Assembly: GCA_016288005.1 (NCBI GenBank) | Contig: JAEEXY010000011.1 | Coordinates: forward strand, 1-57,490 | Direction: 5' to 3' | Length of the DNA stretch: 57,490 nt | Source of the DNA: Lachnospiraceae bacterium | Lineage (GTDB): Bacteria > Bacillota > Clostridia > Lachnospirales > Lachnospiraceae | Shown here: one piece after another, positions 1 through 8,607 of the stretch | Layout of the letters: every line of letters begins with the position of its first letter | Position numbering within the stretch: the first letter of the stretch is position 1 | Made by a program: the position numbers and the translations under genes | Notes under the pieces: model-generated | The model's database searches: none | Seen by the model: only the letters and a program-made list of their open reading frames with translations | What the model was told of the DNA's origin: nothing

Positions 1-969
1 GCCGTCATATACGCAGATAACGCCGGTAGCGTCAGCCAGCCAGCCTGTGTGCTCGGTGTGACCTGCGATGAAAGCGTCCTTCTCTGTAACGATAGGGCAA
101 ACAGAAGAAGAAATACGGATGTATGACTCCTTGTCGCCGAGCTTGAACTTGAAGTAACCGCCGGCAACATCCTGTCCGGTGATCTCAACGTTCTTAAGAG
201 TTACGAGCAGAGCCTGCTTCTCGGTGATCGAAGCGTCCTTAAGGTCTGCCGCGTTGATGAAAGCGTCGGTGTAATCAACGGGAGCGGGAACGGAAGTGCC
301 CTCATCGAGGATGGCAACAACACCGTCCTTGATCTCGTGTGTGCCGCTGTAGATGTCCTTTGTACCGGTAACCTGAACGGTCATGCCGACCTTGATGCCC
401 TGCTCAAGGGGATCGGTGCCGAGGTTGTATGCGTAGTATCCGCCCACCTCATCCTGGAAGTAGAGGCAGTTGCTGGAATTGCCGTTCTTCTTGGACATGA
501 TGCCGGTTACGATACCCTTACAAACGAGGTTGTCGCCTGCTGCCGCAGCTGCGTACTCTGTCCAGCTCGTAACCTTGTAAGCGGGAACCTTATGATTGAA
601 GGTAGCCGTAGCGGTCTTGCCGTCAGGGTCCGCGATAGTAGCGGTAAGAACGTAAGAAACATCGTTTGCGGACTCTTCGTTAACATCGATCTTGGTCATC
701 TTATCGCCGGGAACGATCTTAACGTCAGCTGCATCAGCTGTCCAGGTAACGTTGTACTTAACGCCGTCTACCATAACGATCGAAACAACATCGTAATCGG
801 ATGCGGTAACTTCGGGGCTCTTCTCATACATGCTCATGAGATATGCCTTAGCCTGCTCAACATCGCCTGAAGCGTCAGAGCCTGCGTCTCCGGTATTGCT
901 CTTGTTGCAGCCCGTAAGGCCGGCAACCACGAGAACAACAGCCAGAAGTAAAGCTAATAATTTCTTCAT
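1..969 (-). CDS. Exported lipoprotein with Ig-like and OB-like regions (C-terminus outside window)
   Basis: An open frame runs from an ATG at 969 to the left edge without a stop (323 codons seen). A GAGGAG ribosome site lies just upstream. The first 21 residues are a lipoprotein signal with lipobox LTGC, so the protein should be anchored outside the membrane. After an acidic linker comes a beta-rich, Ig-like stretch (about residues 40-110). A segment at about 115-230 reads like the OB-fold of secreted nucleases: a GIVTGI strand, YFQDEVGGYYAYN, then VGMTVQVTGTKDIYSG. The next gene upstream, the nuclease-like lipoprotein at 1000-2349, has a similar OB-like region, and the 30-base gap suggests co-transcription. 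No catalytic motif is visible in the part seen. The fold assignment is by eye; function is unknown. Confidence 0.72.
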   Translation of the reverse strand, partial: MKKLLALLLAVVLVVAGLTGCNKSNTGDAGSDASGDVEQAKAYLMSMYEKSPEVTASDYDVVSIVMVDGVKYNVTWTADAADVKIVPGDKMTKIDVNEESANDVSYVLTATIADPDGKTATATFNHKVPAYKVTSWTEYAAAAAGDNLVCKGIVTGIMSKKNGNSSNCLYFQDEVGGYYAYNLGTDPLEQGIKVGMTVQVTGTKDIYSGTHEIKDGVVAILDEGTSVPAPVDYTDAFINAADLKDASITEKQALLVTLKNVEITGQDVAGGYFKFKLGDKESYIRISSSVCPIVTEKDAFIAGHTEHTGWLADATGVICVYDG

Positions 970-999
970 TTTTCTCCTCTTTTCTTTGTAAGCTGTTCG

Positions 1000-2349
1000 C
1001 TAATTTATGGTGATATCCTGTGCGGATAAAACCTTCACCTGATACTTCCCGTCATAAATGTCCACAATGCCCTTTACGGAAATATATTTCCCCTCGTAGG
1101 CATCCGCAGTGACCGTATTGCCGGCCTCATCGCGCAGCGGCACGGTCCTTACAGCTATCTCTGTCCCGTCCGCGGCTTTGCAGGTAAGCGTGAGCGCTCC
1201 GTTCGAAGAGCTCTCCTCGTTCTGCGTGGTATAGACACTTATAACATCTAAATTTTTGATCTCCACGGTGGTCGCCAGAGCCAGATAACCGTAATCAAAG
1301 CTCTTAGTCTCATCTCCGACCGAAACGTCGACCTTGCCGTTCATGAGCTGACTCGCGTCCGTCTCCTTGAAGGAAGGCGAATAACCGTCGCCGAGCTTCT
1401 GGATATTGCCCGGATCGTCGGGCTTCATGGCACGGTAGGTCAGACCGGAAACCTGATAAGAGCCGCCGGCCTCATAGTACTGTACCTTGCCGACTATGCG
1501 CGCCAGATTGCCCACGGTCAGGATCTCGAGACCCTCGCCGCTCAGGTTGAAACCGTAGTAGACCATAATGCCGTAGTACAGTCCCGTCTCTTCGTCGAAG
1601 GACTCGACATATACGGCATTGTTGTAGTTCTTTGTGACAACTCCCTCGAATGCGACCTGGATGTCCTTATACTGCTCGATGCCGGTACGGAGCTCCTTTA
1701 ATGTGAGCTCGACCGCCTCGCCGTAGAAGAAATCGGGGTCCTTTTCGCCGGAGTAAATATTCAGCTTTTGTTTCTTTGCGCTGTCGATCGCCGCAACCGC
1801 AGTTGAACCGTAGCGGTTGTTCGCGGAATTGGAAGCTATCGCCAGACCGTTCTGCAGGATCTCGATGTTGAGGTTCCTGTATTCCTCGGTCTCGCTCGTG
1901 CGGTACCATACCCATACGAGATATCGTCCGCCCGTGGAATCGGCATCCCAGTCGCCGTCATCAGACTCGATAATTATCGAGGACGCGCCCGAAAGCTTCT
2001 CTCTGGTAAAGTTCGACGCCTTCTTGCCCCACTCCTCTATCTTGCCGGTGGATTCGGGAGTATTGATCGCCAGATACCTGGCCTTGAACACACCGCCCGG
2101 CATGACCGATTCGGGCACGTTGAAATGCGTCGTGTCGCCGTCGACAAAAGTCTTTACCGAAACCGTCTGCTTCAGCGTATCGGAGTTCATATCGAGCTTG
2201 ACCGATGCCGCGTAATCGACAGGCTCCGCATCGGGGGAATCCTTTTCGTCTCCCCCTTTGCAGGCTGTAAGTACCGGCAGGCAGATAAGCAGCACTGCCA
2301 GTACGAGGCTCATTTTCTTAATGATTTTATTGAGCATATTCACATTCAT
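1000..2349 (-). CDS. Staphylococcal nuclease-like (TNase) lipoprotein with OB-like C-terminal region
   Basis: Predicted surface endonuclease cutting DNA or RNA. Lipoprotein signal MLNKIIKKMSLVLAVLL ends in lipobox LTAC. Residues about 60-190 carry the thermonuclease pattern: TFVDGDT, then RYLAINTPES (equivalents of SNase Arg35 and Glu43), AxxFTREKL, and GGRYLVWVWY (equivalent of Arg87), then LNIEILQNGLA. All three catalytic-type residues appear present. An OB-like region follows (EGVVTKNYNNAVYVESF, later RIVGKVQYYEAGGSYQVSGL) and a second beta-rich region ends the protein. An in-frame ATG at 2373 exists, but AAGGA stands eight bases before the ATG at 2349, which I prefer; this overlaps the 3' end of the binding-protein gene and implies translational coupling. 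Divalent-metal dependence is a family property, not seen here. Confidence 0.82.
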   Translation of the reverse strand: MNVNMLNKIIKKMSLVLAVLLICLPVLTACKGGDEKDSPDAEPVDYAASVKLDMNSDTLKQTVSVKTFVDGDTTHFNVPESVMPGGVFKARYLAINTPESTGKIEEWGKKASNFTREKLSGASSIIIESDDGDWDADSTGGRYLVWVWYRTSETEEYRNLNIEILQNGLAIASNSANNRYGSTAVAAIDSAKKQKLNIYSGEKDPDFFYGEAVELTLKELRTGIEQYKDIQVAFEGVVTKNYNNAVYVESFDEETGLYYGIMVYYGFNLSGEGLEILTVGNLARIVGKVQYYEAGGSYQVSGLTYRAMKPDDPGNIQKLGDGYSPSFKETDASQLMNGKVDVSVGDETKSFDYGYLALATTVEIKNLDVISVYTTQNEESSSNGALTLTCKAADGTEIAVRTVPLRDEAGNTVTADAYEGKYISVKGIVDIYDGKYQVKVLSAQDITIN

Positions 2350-3736
2350 CGACCGCATCCTTGAATGCGTCATTGATCATCTTGTCAACATCATCGGTGG
2401 TAGCCGCAAGGCACTTCGAAAGCAGCTTGCCTACCTGATCGCGGGCCTTGGAAGAACCGTTGAAAGCGGGTGATGTGTAGTAAGCGCTCTCCTGCTCGAG
2501 ACAGATCTTTGCCGAAAGAGCCGAGATGTAGTTTCCGCCGTCAGCCTTCGAGATGAAGTCTGCGTATGTAGCGTTCTGTCCTACGGACTTGAGTACAGGA
2601 ACATAACCGGAGGTCATAGAGAACTCAGCCTGGAACGCAACATTGGTGGTAAGGAACTTAACAAAGAGCCAGGATGCGATAACTTCCTGAACATTGTCCT
2701 TCTTGAAGATGCATACGCTCGGGCCCTGAGAGATAACCTTCGGTGAAGAAGCGTTAACCTGAGGGATGGTAGCGATGCCTACCTCGAAAGGATACTTGCC
2801 GTCAGCATCTGCTGCGGGACGCTGATGTGTAGCGCCTGCGGAAGAACCGATCGACATGTAGCTCCTGGTGCCCGACTCAGCGGTGAAAAGACCGGAAGTA
2901 TAAGCGCCGTACAGAGTCTGAGTGGTCAGCAGGCCTGCCTGATACCAGTCACGGAACTTCTTAACGAAATTCTTGTTTGTGTCGTTGTTGAATACGAAAT
3001 GGTCGCCGGTCGCGTTGGTGTAAGGTGAACCGGACTGCTCGCACATGGTGATGAACCAGTTTGCTTCGGAGTCATATCCGAGCGGGATCGATTCGGGATC
3101 GATCTCCTTGATCTTCTTGCAGAGAGCCTCCATGTCGTCCCATGTCTTGGGAACGGTGAGTCCGTTTGCGTCAAAGAAGGTCTTGTTGTAGTAAAGAACC
3201 TCGGTAGACTTTGAGAAAGGAACCGTGTACATCTTGCCGTCACCGAACTGCTGGCCCTCTTTGTAGTAGCCCTCGATGAAATCGGCGATCTGAGCGTCGG
3301 AAAGTCCGAGAGTCTCGGTGGTTCCGTCAGCGCGCTTAACCTCTTCCTTGCTCGCGATCAGATCGTCAAGAGTCTGAACGGCGCCCGCAAGGTTGTACAG
3401 CGCTACATGGTCGGGATAGCAGTAAGCGATGTTGGGCTGATCGCCTACGGTGATCTCGGTACTGATCTGGTTTCTTACATCATCATATGAGCCAACCTGG
3501 CTGGCTTCGATATGGATGTTGGGATAGATCTTGTTGAAATCCTCAATGTAGGCATTGAGAACGGTGCTGAGGTTAGCACCCATCGTGTGATAGAACCTGA
3601 TCGTAACATCACTTCCGTCATAGCCTCCCGACGGGATCGCAAGTGACGACTTGCTCTCGGTCTTCTTCGAGCATGCGGTTACCGAAAATACCATAACCGC
3701 CGCCAGAACGAGAGCGACCAACTTTTTCATTTTCAT
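2327..3736 (-). CDS. ABC transporter extracellular solute-binding lipoprotein (UgpB-like family 1)
   Basis: Substrate receptor of the importer whose permeases and ATPase lie just upstream in the same direction. Strong GGAGGAG site before ATG 3736; signal peptide with lipobox SVTAC, then a family-1 binding-protein body of usual length (469 residues). Segments such as VTIRFYHTMGANLSTVLNAY, VPFSKSTEVLYYNKTFFDAN and a late TSGYVPV resemble the order seen in the glycerol-3-phosphate receptor UgpB (FWHSM, NSSTPVLYYNK, TGYLPI). That resemblance is from memory and does not fix the ligand; sugars, glycerophosphodiesters or nucleotide-like ligands are all possible. It overlaps the nuclease gene by 23 bases, an arrangement suggesting that import is tied to nucleic acid breakdown. 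Confidence 0.85.
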   Translation of the reverse strand: MKMKKLVALVLAAVMVFSVTACSKKTESKSSLAIPSGGYDGSDVTIRFYHTMGANLSTVLNAYIEDFNKIYPNIHIEASQVGSYDDVRNQISTEITVGDQPNIAYCYPDHVALYNLAGAVQTLDDLIASKEEVKRADGTTETLGLSDAQIADFIEGYYKEGQQFGDGKMYTVPFSKSTEVLYYNKTFFDANGLTVPKTWDDMEALCKKIKEIDPESIPLGYDSEANWFITMCEQSGSPYTNATGDHFVFNNDTNKNFVKKFRDWYQAGLLTTQTLYGAYTSGLFTAESGTRSYMSIGSSAGATHQRPAADADGKYPFEVGIATIPQVNASSPKVISQGPSVCIFKKDNVQEVIASWLFVKFLTTNVAFQAEFSMTSGYVPVLKSVGQNATYADFISKADGGNYISALSAKICLEQESAYYTSPAFNGSSKARDQVGKLLSKCLAATTDDVDKMINDAFKDAVDECEYAQ

Positions 3737-3841
3737 TGTTTCTCCTCCTAAATGTCCTACGTCTGCTTTGTGTCATCAACAGCAGTCGTCTTTTATATAA
3801 CCGACCGGCTCTGCCGGAGAGTTATCGCGGAATAAACGGTA

Positions 3842-4774
3842 TCAGCCCTTGATACCGCTCCTGCTCACGCCCTTCATGATGTATTTGCGCAGGAACACGA
3901 ATACAAGGAAGAGCGGGAACGATACGATCGCGACCGCAGCCATCTGCACGGGATAATTGACATCTCCCGTGGTCTCGGTGAACGCGTTTCGCAGACCGTT
4001 GGTAATAAGCCTGTGCGCCTCGTCGTTGGCGACGAGTCTGGGCCAGATATATGAGTTCCATGCGCCCATCATCTTAAGGATGGTGATCGAGATCAGCGTG
4101 GGCAGCGACAGGGGGATCATAACCCTCCAGAGGTATTTCAGGTCGCTGGTTCCGTCCACCTTGGCCGCCAGATACAGCTCATTCGGTATCTGCAGGAAAT
4201 TCTGCCGCAGCAGGTAGATGTAGAATACGCTGACAAGGAACGGAACTATCAAAACAGTGTATGTGTTCTTCCAGCCGAGGGAAGTGACCGTACCGTAGTT
4301 GGTGATCGTAAAGAGCTCACCGGGGATCATCATGGTGGCGAGGAGTCCCGCGAACAGGATATTCTTGCCCTTGAACTCAAGTCTCGCGAAAGCGAACGCC
4401 GAGAGCACGGTGATCACGAGCGAAAGGATCGTGGATACGATGCCTACGTACATCGTATTCGCGAAAAGCCTGCCGAGTCCGGCCGCGCTGTATGCTTCAA
4501 GATAGTTCGAGAACATAACGGCCCTGGGCCAGAAGGTGGGCACCTGCGCCCTGTACTCATCGAGAGTCTTCAGTGACGAGTTGATCATCCAGTAGAACGG
4601 GAATACGACGATCAGCGCCATGATCAACAGGAACGCGTATACCATGACCTTAACCAGTATCTTAACGACCGTCTGGTTCGTCGCGGTCTTTTTCAGATCG
4701 CGCTCGGTCATGACCGCAGACTTTGCGGGTGCTGCGGTCTGTAATTCTTTTTTGATCTCTTCAGACATACGCAC
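3842..4774 (-). CDS. ABC transporter permease, MalG/UgpE type
   Basis: Inner-membrane subunit with six predicted helices after a cytoplasmic N-terminus of about 45 residues. It carries the EAA loop that docks on the ATPase (ELYLAAKVDGTSDLKYLWRV, about residue 200) and ends KYIMKGVSRSGIKG, typical for this class (G-x-K-G tail). Length 310 is normal. It lies 6 bases after the partner permease (4781-5725). The 105-base gap to the receptor gene downstream holds a short GC-rich hairpin near 3807-3819, which may set different mRNA levels for permease and receptor; no terminator is visible there. Confidence 0.9.
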   Translation of the reverse strand: MRMSEEIKKELQTAAPAKSAVMTERDLKKTATNQTVVKILVKVMVYAFLLIMALIVVFPFYWMINSSLKTLDEYRAQVPTFWPRAVMFSNYLEAYSAAGLGRLFANTMYVGIVSTILSLVITVLSAFAFARLEFKGKNILFAGLLATMMIPGELFTITNYGTVTSLGWKNTYTVLIVPFLVSVFYIYLLRQNFLQIPNELYLAAKVDGTSDLKYLWRVMIPLSLPTLISITILKMMGAWNSYIWPRLVANDEAHRLITNGLRNAFTETTGDVNYPVQMAAVAIVSFPLFLVFVFLRKYIMKGVSRSGIKG

Positions 4775-4780
4775 ACCCCC

Positions 4781-5725
4781 TTAATAATGTACCCGTTTTT
4801 TGCTGACACGGAGATTGATCAGCGTTACAACGAGTATGATGCCGAACAGGATAAGCGCTGCCGCACTCGCGCGGCCCTGCTTGTTTGTGGAAAGCGCGTC
4901 GTAAATGAATCCGACCATGGTGTTGAGACGGCCCGCGTCATCCGCAGGACCCATCTTTTCACCGAAAATACCTACGATGCTCGTGTATTCCTTGAATCCG
5001 CCGATGAAACCGGTGATGATAACATAAGCGAGCATGGGGCTTAAGAGCGGAACCGTGATCCTCCAGAATATCCTCGATCTCGAAGCGCCGTCGACATGAG
5101 CCGCGTCATAGTACTGCTTGTTGATGCTCTGCAGACCGCCGAGGAGTATCAGGATCTTGAAAGGAAGCGCGTTCCATACGATGTAGACGGTCATTACCAC
5201 GATGTTCTGGAAATAACCGGAACCTGCGTTGATCCAGTTTACCGGCTTCGCTCCGAACACGCCGAGCAGGTTGTTTATTATACCCGCCGAAACGATATTC
5301 TGTCCGGGTGCGCCGATGTTGATGCCTACCATGTTGAACATAGCCGCGAATACCATACCGATCGCGATAGAGTTGGTAACATAGGGCAGGAAGAATATGG
5401 TCTGCAGGGTCTTCTGCAGGGGCTTGATCGAGTTCAGCCCGACCGCGATGAGCAGCGCGAGCATGGTCGAGATCGGCACCGTGAGTACACACAGCAGTAC
5501 CGTATTCTTAAGACAGTTTATGAAATACTTGTATTTAACTACTTTAACGAAATTCTGCGCGTTGAACTGGAACGTAGCTCCGCCTACCGTTTCGAGACCG
5601 CTGTAATTCTCGAGGAATGCCATCCTGACGGTGTTGATGATGGGCCAGACCGTGAATACCAGCAGCAGTACGATGGCGGGAGCAAGATAGATCCACGCTT
5701 TCCATTGTTGTTTGCTATCTACCAT
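4781..5725 (-). CDS. ABC transporter permease, MalF/UgpA type
   Basis: Second membrane subunit of the importer, 314 residues with six predicted helices. Motifs: N-terminal WKAWIYLAPAIVLLLVFTVW, the EAA-loop equivalent QYYDAAHVDGASRSRIFWRI near residue 215, and a basic C-terminus. The order ATPase-permease-permease-receptor in one operon is a complete system. In Firmicutes sugar importers often borrow a shared ATPase encoded elsewhere, so a dedicated ATPase here recalls ugp-like loci. Start at ATG 5725, 12 bases after the ATPase stop. Confidence 0.9.
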   Translation of the reverse strand: MVDSKQQWKAWIYLAPAIVLLLVFTVWPIINTVRMAFLENYSGLETVGGATFQFNAQNFVKVVKYKYFINCLKNTVLLCVLTVPISTMLALLIAVGLNSIKPLQKTLQTIFFLPYVTNSIAIGMVFAAMFNMVGINIGAPGQNIVSAGIINNLLGVFGAKPVNWINAGSGYFQNIVVMTVYIVWNALPFKILILLGGLQSINKQYYDAAHVDGASRSRIFWRITVPLLSPMLAYVIITGFIGGFKEYTSIVGIFGEKMGPADDAGRLNTMVGFIYDALSTNKQGRASAAALILFGIILVVTLINLRVSKKRVHY

Positions 5726-5737
5726 AGTCTTTTATCC

Positions 5738-6832
5738 TCAGAAATAAAGTCTCTCTTCCGTTTCACGGTCAAATACGTAAAGTTTGTTGGGCTTTATATC
5801 GAACTTAACCGTAGCGGCACCTTCGGGTATCTTAACATCATCCATCACGGTCGCGCGGATGATCGCATTTTCCGATTCCTTATGCGAGGAAACGATGCTG
5901 ATCGCGCCTCCCATGACTTCAACGTTCTGGAAGTCGCAGGTAAGCACGCCGTTCGGGCTGTAGATAAAGCCCTCGGGGCGGATGCCCACGTAAACGGCCC
6001 TGTCGGAAATACCGGGTGTATTGCAGATCCTCTCGTCCGCGATATAGAGCGCGCCGCCTTTAACCTCGCCCCTGAATACGTTAACGGGAGGTGTGCCGAG
6101 GAACTTGGCGACAAAGAGGTTCGCGGGGTTATTGTATACCTCCTGCGGAACGCCCATCTGCTGCACAACGCCGAGCTTCATAACGACGATCTGGTCGGAG
6201 ATGCTCATCGCCTCTTCCTGGTCGTGCGTTACGAATACGGTCGTGATGTTGGTCTCGCGCTGGATGCGGCGGATCTCCTCACGTGTCTGCAGGCGGAGTC
6301 TCGCATCGAGGTTCGATAAAGGCTCGTCGAGCAGGAGGACTCTCGGCATCTTGACCAGAGCGCGCGCGATAGCCACACGCTGCTGCTGTCCGCCCGAAAG
6401 CTCGCTGGGTTTTCTCTCAAGGAGCTCGTCTATCTGCACGAGCTTCGCTACCTTATAGGTGCGCTCGAGCATCTCGTCCTTTGTGAGTTTGTCATCCCCT
6501 TTAAGGTTCTCGAGAGGGAACATGATGTTCTGCTTTACCGTCATATGCGGATAAAGCGCGTAGTTCTGGAATACCAGGCCTACGCCTCTGTTTTCGGGAG
6601 AGAGATCGGATACGTCCTCTTCTCCGAAATAGATCCTGCCCTCGGTGAGCTTCTGCAGGCCGCAGATCATATAGAGCGTCGTGCTCTTTCCGCAGCCGGA
6701 AGGTCCGAGCAGACCGATCAGTTTTCCGTCCGGTATCTCAAACGAGATATCGTTTACGGCGGTCACTTCGGTCTTGATCTTCTTGTCCCTGTTCGGGAAA
6801 CGTTTTGTGACATGTTCGAGTACTACTTTCAT
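5738..6832 (-). CDS. ABC transporter ATP-binding protein, UgpC/MsmK/MalK type
   Basis: ATPase that powers the importer. Walker A GPSGCGKST (near residue 43), Q-loop VFQNYALYPHM, signature LSGGQQQR, Walker B VLLLDEPLSNLDA and switch histidine in VFVTHDQEEA are intact. The last 120 residues form the usual TOBE/OB-like regulatory domain. 364 residues is standard. Its ATG overlaps the stop of the RDD gene by four bases (ATGA), indicating translational coupling to the genes upstream rather than a separate promoter. The proteins from 22790 and 25096 are relatives serving the other sugar-type cluster. Confidence 0.94.
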   Translation of the reverse strand: MKVVLEHVTKRFPNRDKKIKTEVTAVNDISFEIPDGKLIGLLGPSGCGKSTTLYMICGLQKLTEGRIYFGEEDVSDLSPENRGVGLVFQNYALYPHMTVKQNIMFPLENLKGDDKLTKDEMLERTYKVAKLVQIDELLERKPSELSGGQQQRVAIARALVKMPRVLLLDEPLSNLDARLRLQTREEIRRIQRETNITTVFVTHDQEEAMSISDQIVVMKLGVVQQMGVPQEVYNNPANLFVAKFLGTPPVNVFRGEVKGGALYIADERICNTPGISDRAVYVGIRPEGFIYSPNGVLTCDFQNVEVMGGAISIVSSHKESENAIIRATVMDDVKIPEGAATVKFDIKPNKLYVFDRETEERLYF

Positions 6833-7572
6833 AAGCCCTTCTCCATTCTTATTTTGTATTCCTCTTTTGCTTTCAGATCATCAAATATCTTCTGGCTCTT
6901 CATATCCACGACCACAGTGGCCGCAAACACATCATGTATGGCCGCGTTCACGGGCGATCTGTACATGACCAGTATCTGTATCGCCAGGAGCAGTCCTATG
7001 GCCATCGTCGCCGTGCTCCCTATCATGCCGCCGAGCAGCATGACCATCATCAGCGCCGGTATCATGGTCTCGACCGCATATTTGCCGAGCAGGGTCCTGA
7101 CAGCGAGCGCCAGCGGTTTGAGCTTTGTCTGGTCCTTTTGCATCAGGCACAGGCCGAATATCTTTTTGCCGATCGTCTGGCCGTTTCCGAAAAACAGCGG
7201 CACTGCAAACTCGGTAAGCAAATATGCCAGCAGAATGGCCAGTGAGAGGATCACGAGCGACAGATTGACCGTCAGCCTGTAAGTCCTTATCAGGTCCTCG
7301 TCCGCGTCCATCGCCTCGAAGGCCTTGTAATACTTTGCCTCCTCCTCGGGCGTGAGAGCCGCGCTCTCCTCCTCCGTAATGCCGAGATTGATCCCGTATT
7401 CGCTCTCATAATAGTCGTAATAGGCATCAAGCTTATCTGAGGTTTTGTCGTAGCCGACAGCCATCGAAACGACTACGGCGAAACCGGTCGCCGCGACCGC
7501 GAGCAGTATGATATCGAGCAGCCATGCGGAAATGCGCTTGGCCATGCCCGCCTTTTGCGTATCAAAAAACAT
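6829..7572 (-). CDS. RDD family membrane protein
   Basis: Integral membrane protein of 247 residues. N-terminal KRISAWLLDIILL fits the Arg/Asp positions of the RDD family, GNGQTIGKKIFGLCLM is the conserved central motif, and IHDVFAATVVV holds the second Asp. Between helices 1 and 2 is an acidic 70-residue extracytoplasmic loop (EEESAALTPEEEAKYY) longer than I expect for the family. RDD proteins have been linked to ion exchange in a few bacteria, but the role here is unknown. It sits between the DHH gene (8 bases upstream) and the importer ATPase (4-base overlap), so it should be made with the transporter. Confidence 0.82.
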   Translation of the reverse strand: MFFDTQKAGMAKRISAWLLDIILLAVAATGFAVVVSMAVGYDKTSDKLDAYYDYYESEYGINLGITEEESAALTPEEEAKYYKAFEAMDADEDLIRTYRLTVNLSLVILSLAILLAYLLTEFAVPLFFGNGQTIGKKIFGLCLMQKDQTKLKPLALAVRTLLGKYAVETMIPALMMVMLLGGMIGSTATMAIGLLLAIQILVMYRSPVNAAIHDVFAATVVVDMKSQKIFDDLKAKEEYKIRMEKGL

Positions 7573-7580
7573 AGGGTCCT

Positions 7581-8555
7581 CTACAGGTAAAAATTATTTG
7601 CTTTGTAATCCTTGATCAGGTCGTCGGCGTCCTTTAAGAGCGCCTCCATCTCCTCACGGCTGTAAACCGTAGCGCCGCTCGCGCAGACGTGTCCGCCGCC
7701 GTGATATTTTTCCGCGAGCTTGTTGATCTCGACGAATCTGCTGCGCAGTCTGACCCTGATCGTGCCCTCGTAATCGATGAACGCGAGCCAGATGATGCTG
7801 CCCTTGATCTCGCCGAGCAGTCCCACGGTATTGCTCGCCTGCTCTCTCGTCAGGGAGAATCTCTGCTGCATCGCCTCGTCAACATAGATGTAGGCAACAC
7901 CGTTCTCGGTGGTCTTCATGTTGTCGTAGACATACGACCTGAACCTGATCTCATCGAACTCCTCGAGATAGAGTCTGGCGTACAGCGTCTCGGTATCGAT
8001 ACCGACATCGAGCAGCACCGCCGCGAGCCTTAAGGTTTCTCCCGTAGTCTCTACATAGCGGAAACGTCCGGAGTCGGTCACCATACCGGTGAACAGGCAG
8101 AGCGCCGCGTCCTTCGAGAGCGTCAGCTCATCCTTAAATGTCATGTAGAAATCAACGACCATCTCGCATACGGATGACCTGAAATCCTCCACCCACGAGA
8201 TATCGCCGTAAGGGGCGATGTCCACATGATGGTCGATCTTAATGATCTCCTTCGCGAGTGACGCGTTATTGTTCGAGATGCGGTCGAGCACCGCGGTATC
8301 GAGCACCACGAGCAGCGCGTCCTTATATTTGTCCGCGGGGACCGCTCCGTCCTCTTTGCCGAGGAACGAAACGTAATCCGTGTAATCCTCGCATGCTACG
8401 AGAACCTCTTTCCCGGGGAAAGAATCCCTGATCATGTGTGCGAAACCCATGGTCGAACCGACAGCGTCGCCGTCCGGACGGATGTGTCTCGAAACGATCA
8501 CCCTGTCATATGCTTTTATTTTATCAAAAATCAGCTGTTTTGTCTCTTCATTCAT
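7581..8555 (-). CDS. DHH/DHHA1 phosphoesterase (NrnA-like nanoRNase / pAp phosphatase)
   Basis: Predicted cytosolic, metal-dependent phosphoesterase of the NrnA group, which degrades very short RNA and dephosphorylates 3'-phosphoadenosine 5'-phosphate. Motifs in order: RHIRPDGDAVGS (metal Asp residues, about 21-32), VLDTA (about 95), DHHVD (the name-giving DHH, about 115), TDSGRFRY (about 165), and the DHHA1 substrate loop GGGHVCASGA near residue 290. 324 residues is the normal length. A second, diverged copy is directly upstream (8608-9540). A c-di-AMP/pApA phosphodiesterase role is possible, but GdpP-type sensor domains are absent. Confidence 0.88.
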   Translation of the reverse strand: MNEETKQLIFDKIKAYDRVIVSRHIRPDGDAVGSTMGFAHMIRDSFPGKEVLVACEDYTDYVSFLGKEDGAVPADKYKDALLVVLDTAVLDRISNNNASLAKEIIKIDHHVDIAPYGDISWVEDFRSSVCEMVVDFYMTFKDELTLSKDAALCLFTGMVTDSGRFRYVETTGETLRLAAVLLDVGIDTETLYARLYLEEFDEIRFRSYVYDNMKTTENGVAYIYVDEAMQQRFSLTREQASNTVGLLGEIKGSIIWLAFIDYEGTIRVRLRSRFVEINKLAEKYHGGGHVCASGATVYSREEMEALLKDADDLIKDYKANNFYL

Positions 8556-8607
8556 ACAGTTCTTAAATAATTCCTTCCGTATCGGCAGGATCGGTCCCGC
8601 TCATGTC

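Noticed and set aside
337..870. 177-codon plus-strand open frame at the left edge
   Set aside because: Antisense to the lipoprotein gene that runs off the window edge, which has a ribosome site and signal peptide.
5096..6319. 407-codon plus-strand open frame opposite the importer permease and ATPase
   Set aside because: Antisense shadow of two clear transporter genes; composition (runs of Asp, His, Arg, Glu) is unlike a real protein and it has no ribosome site of its own.
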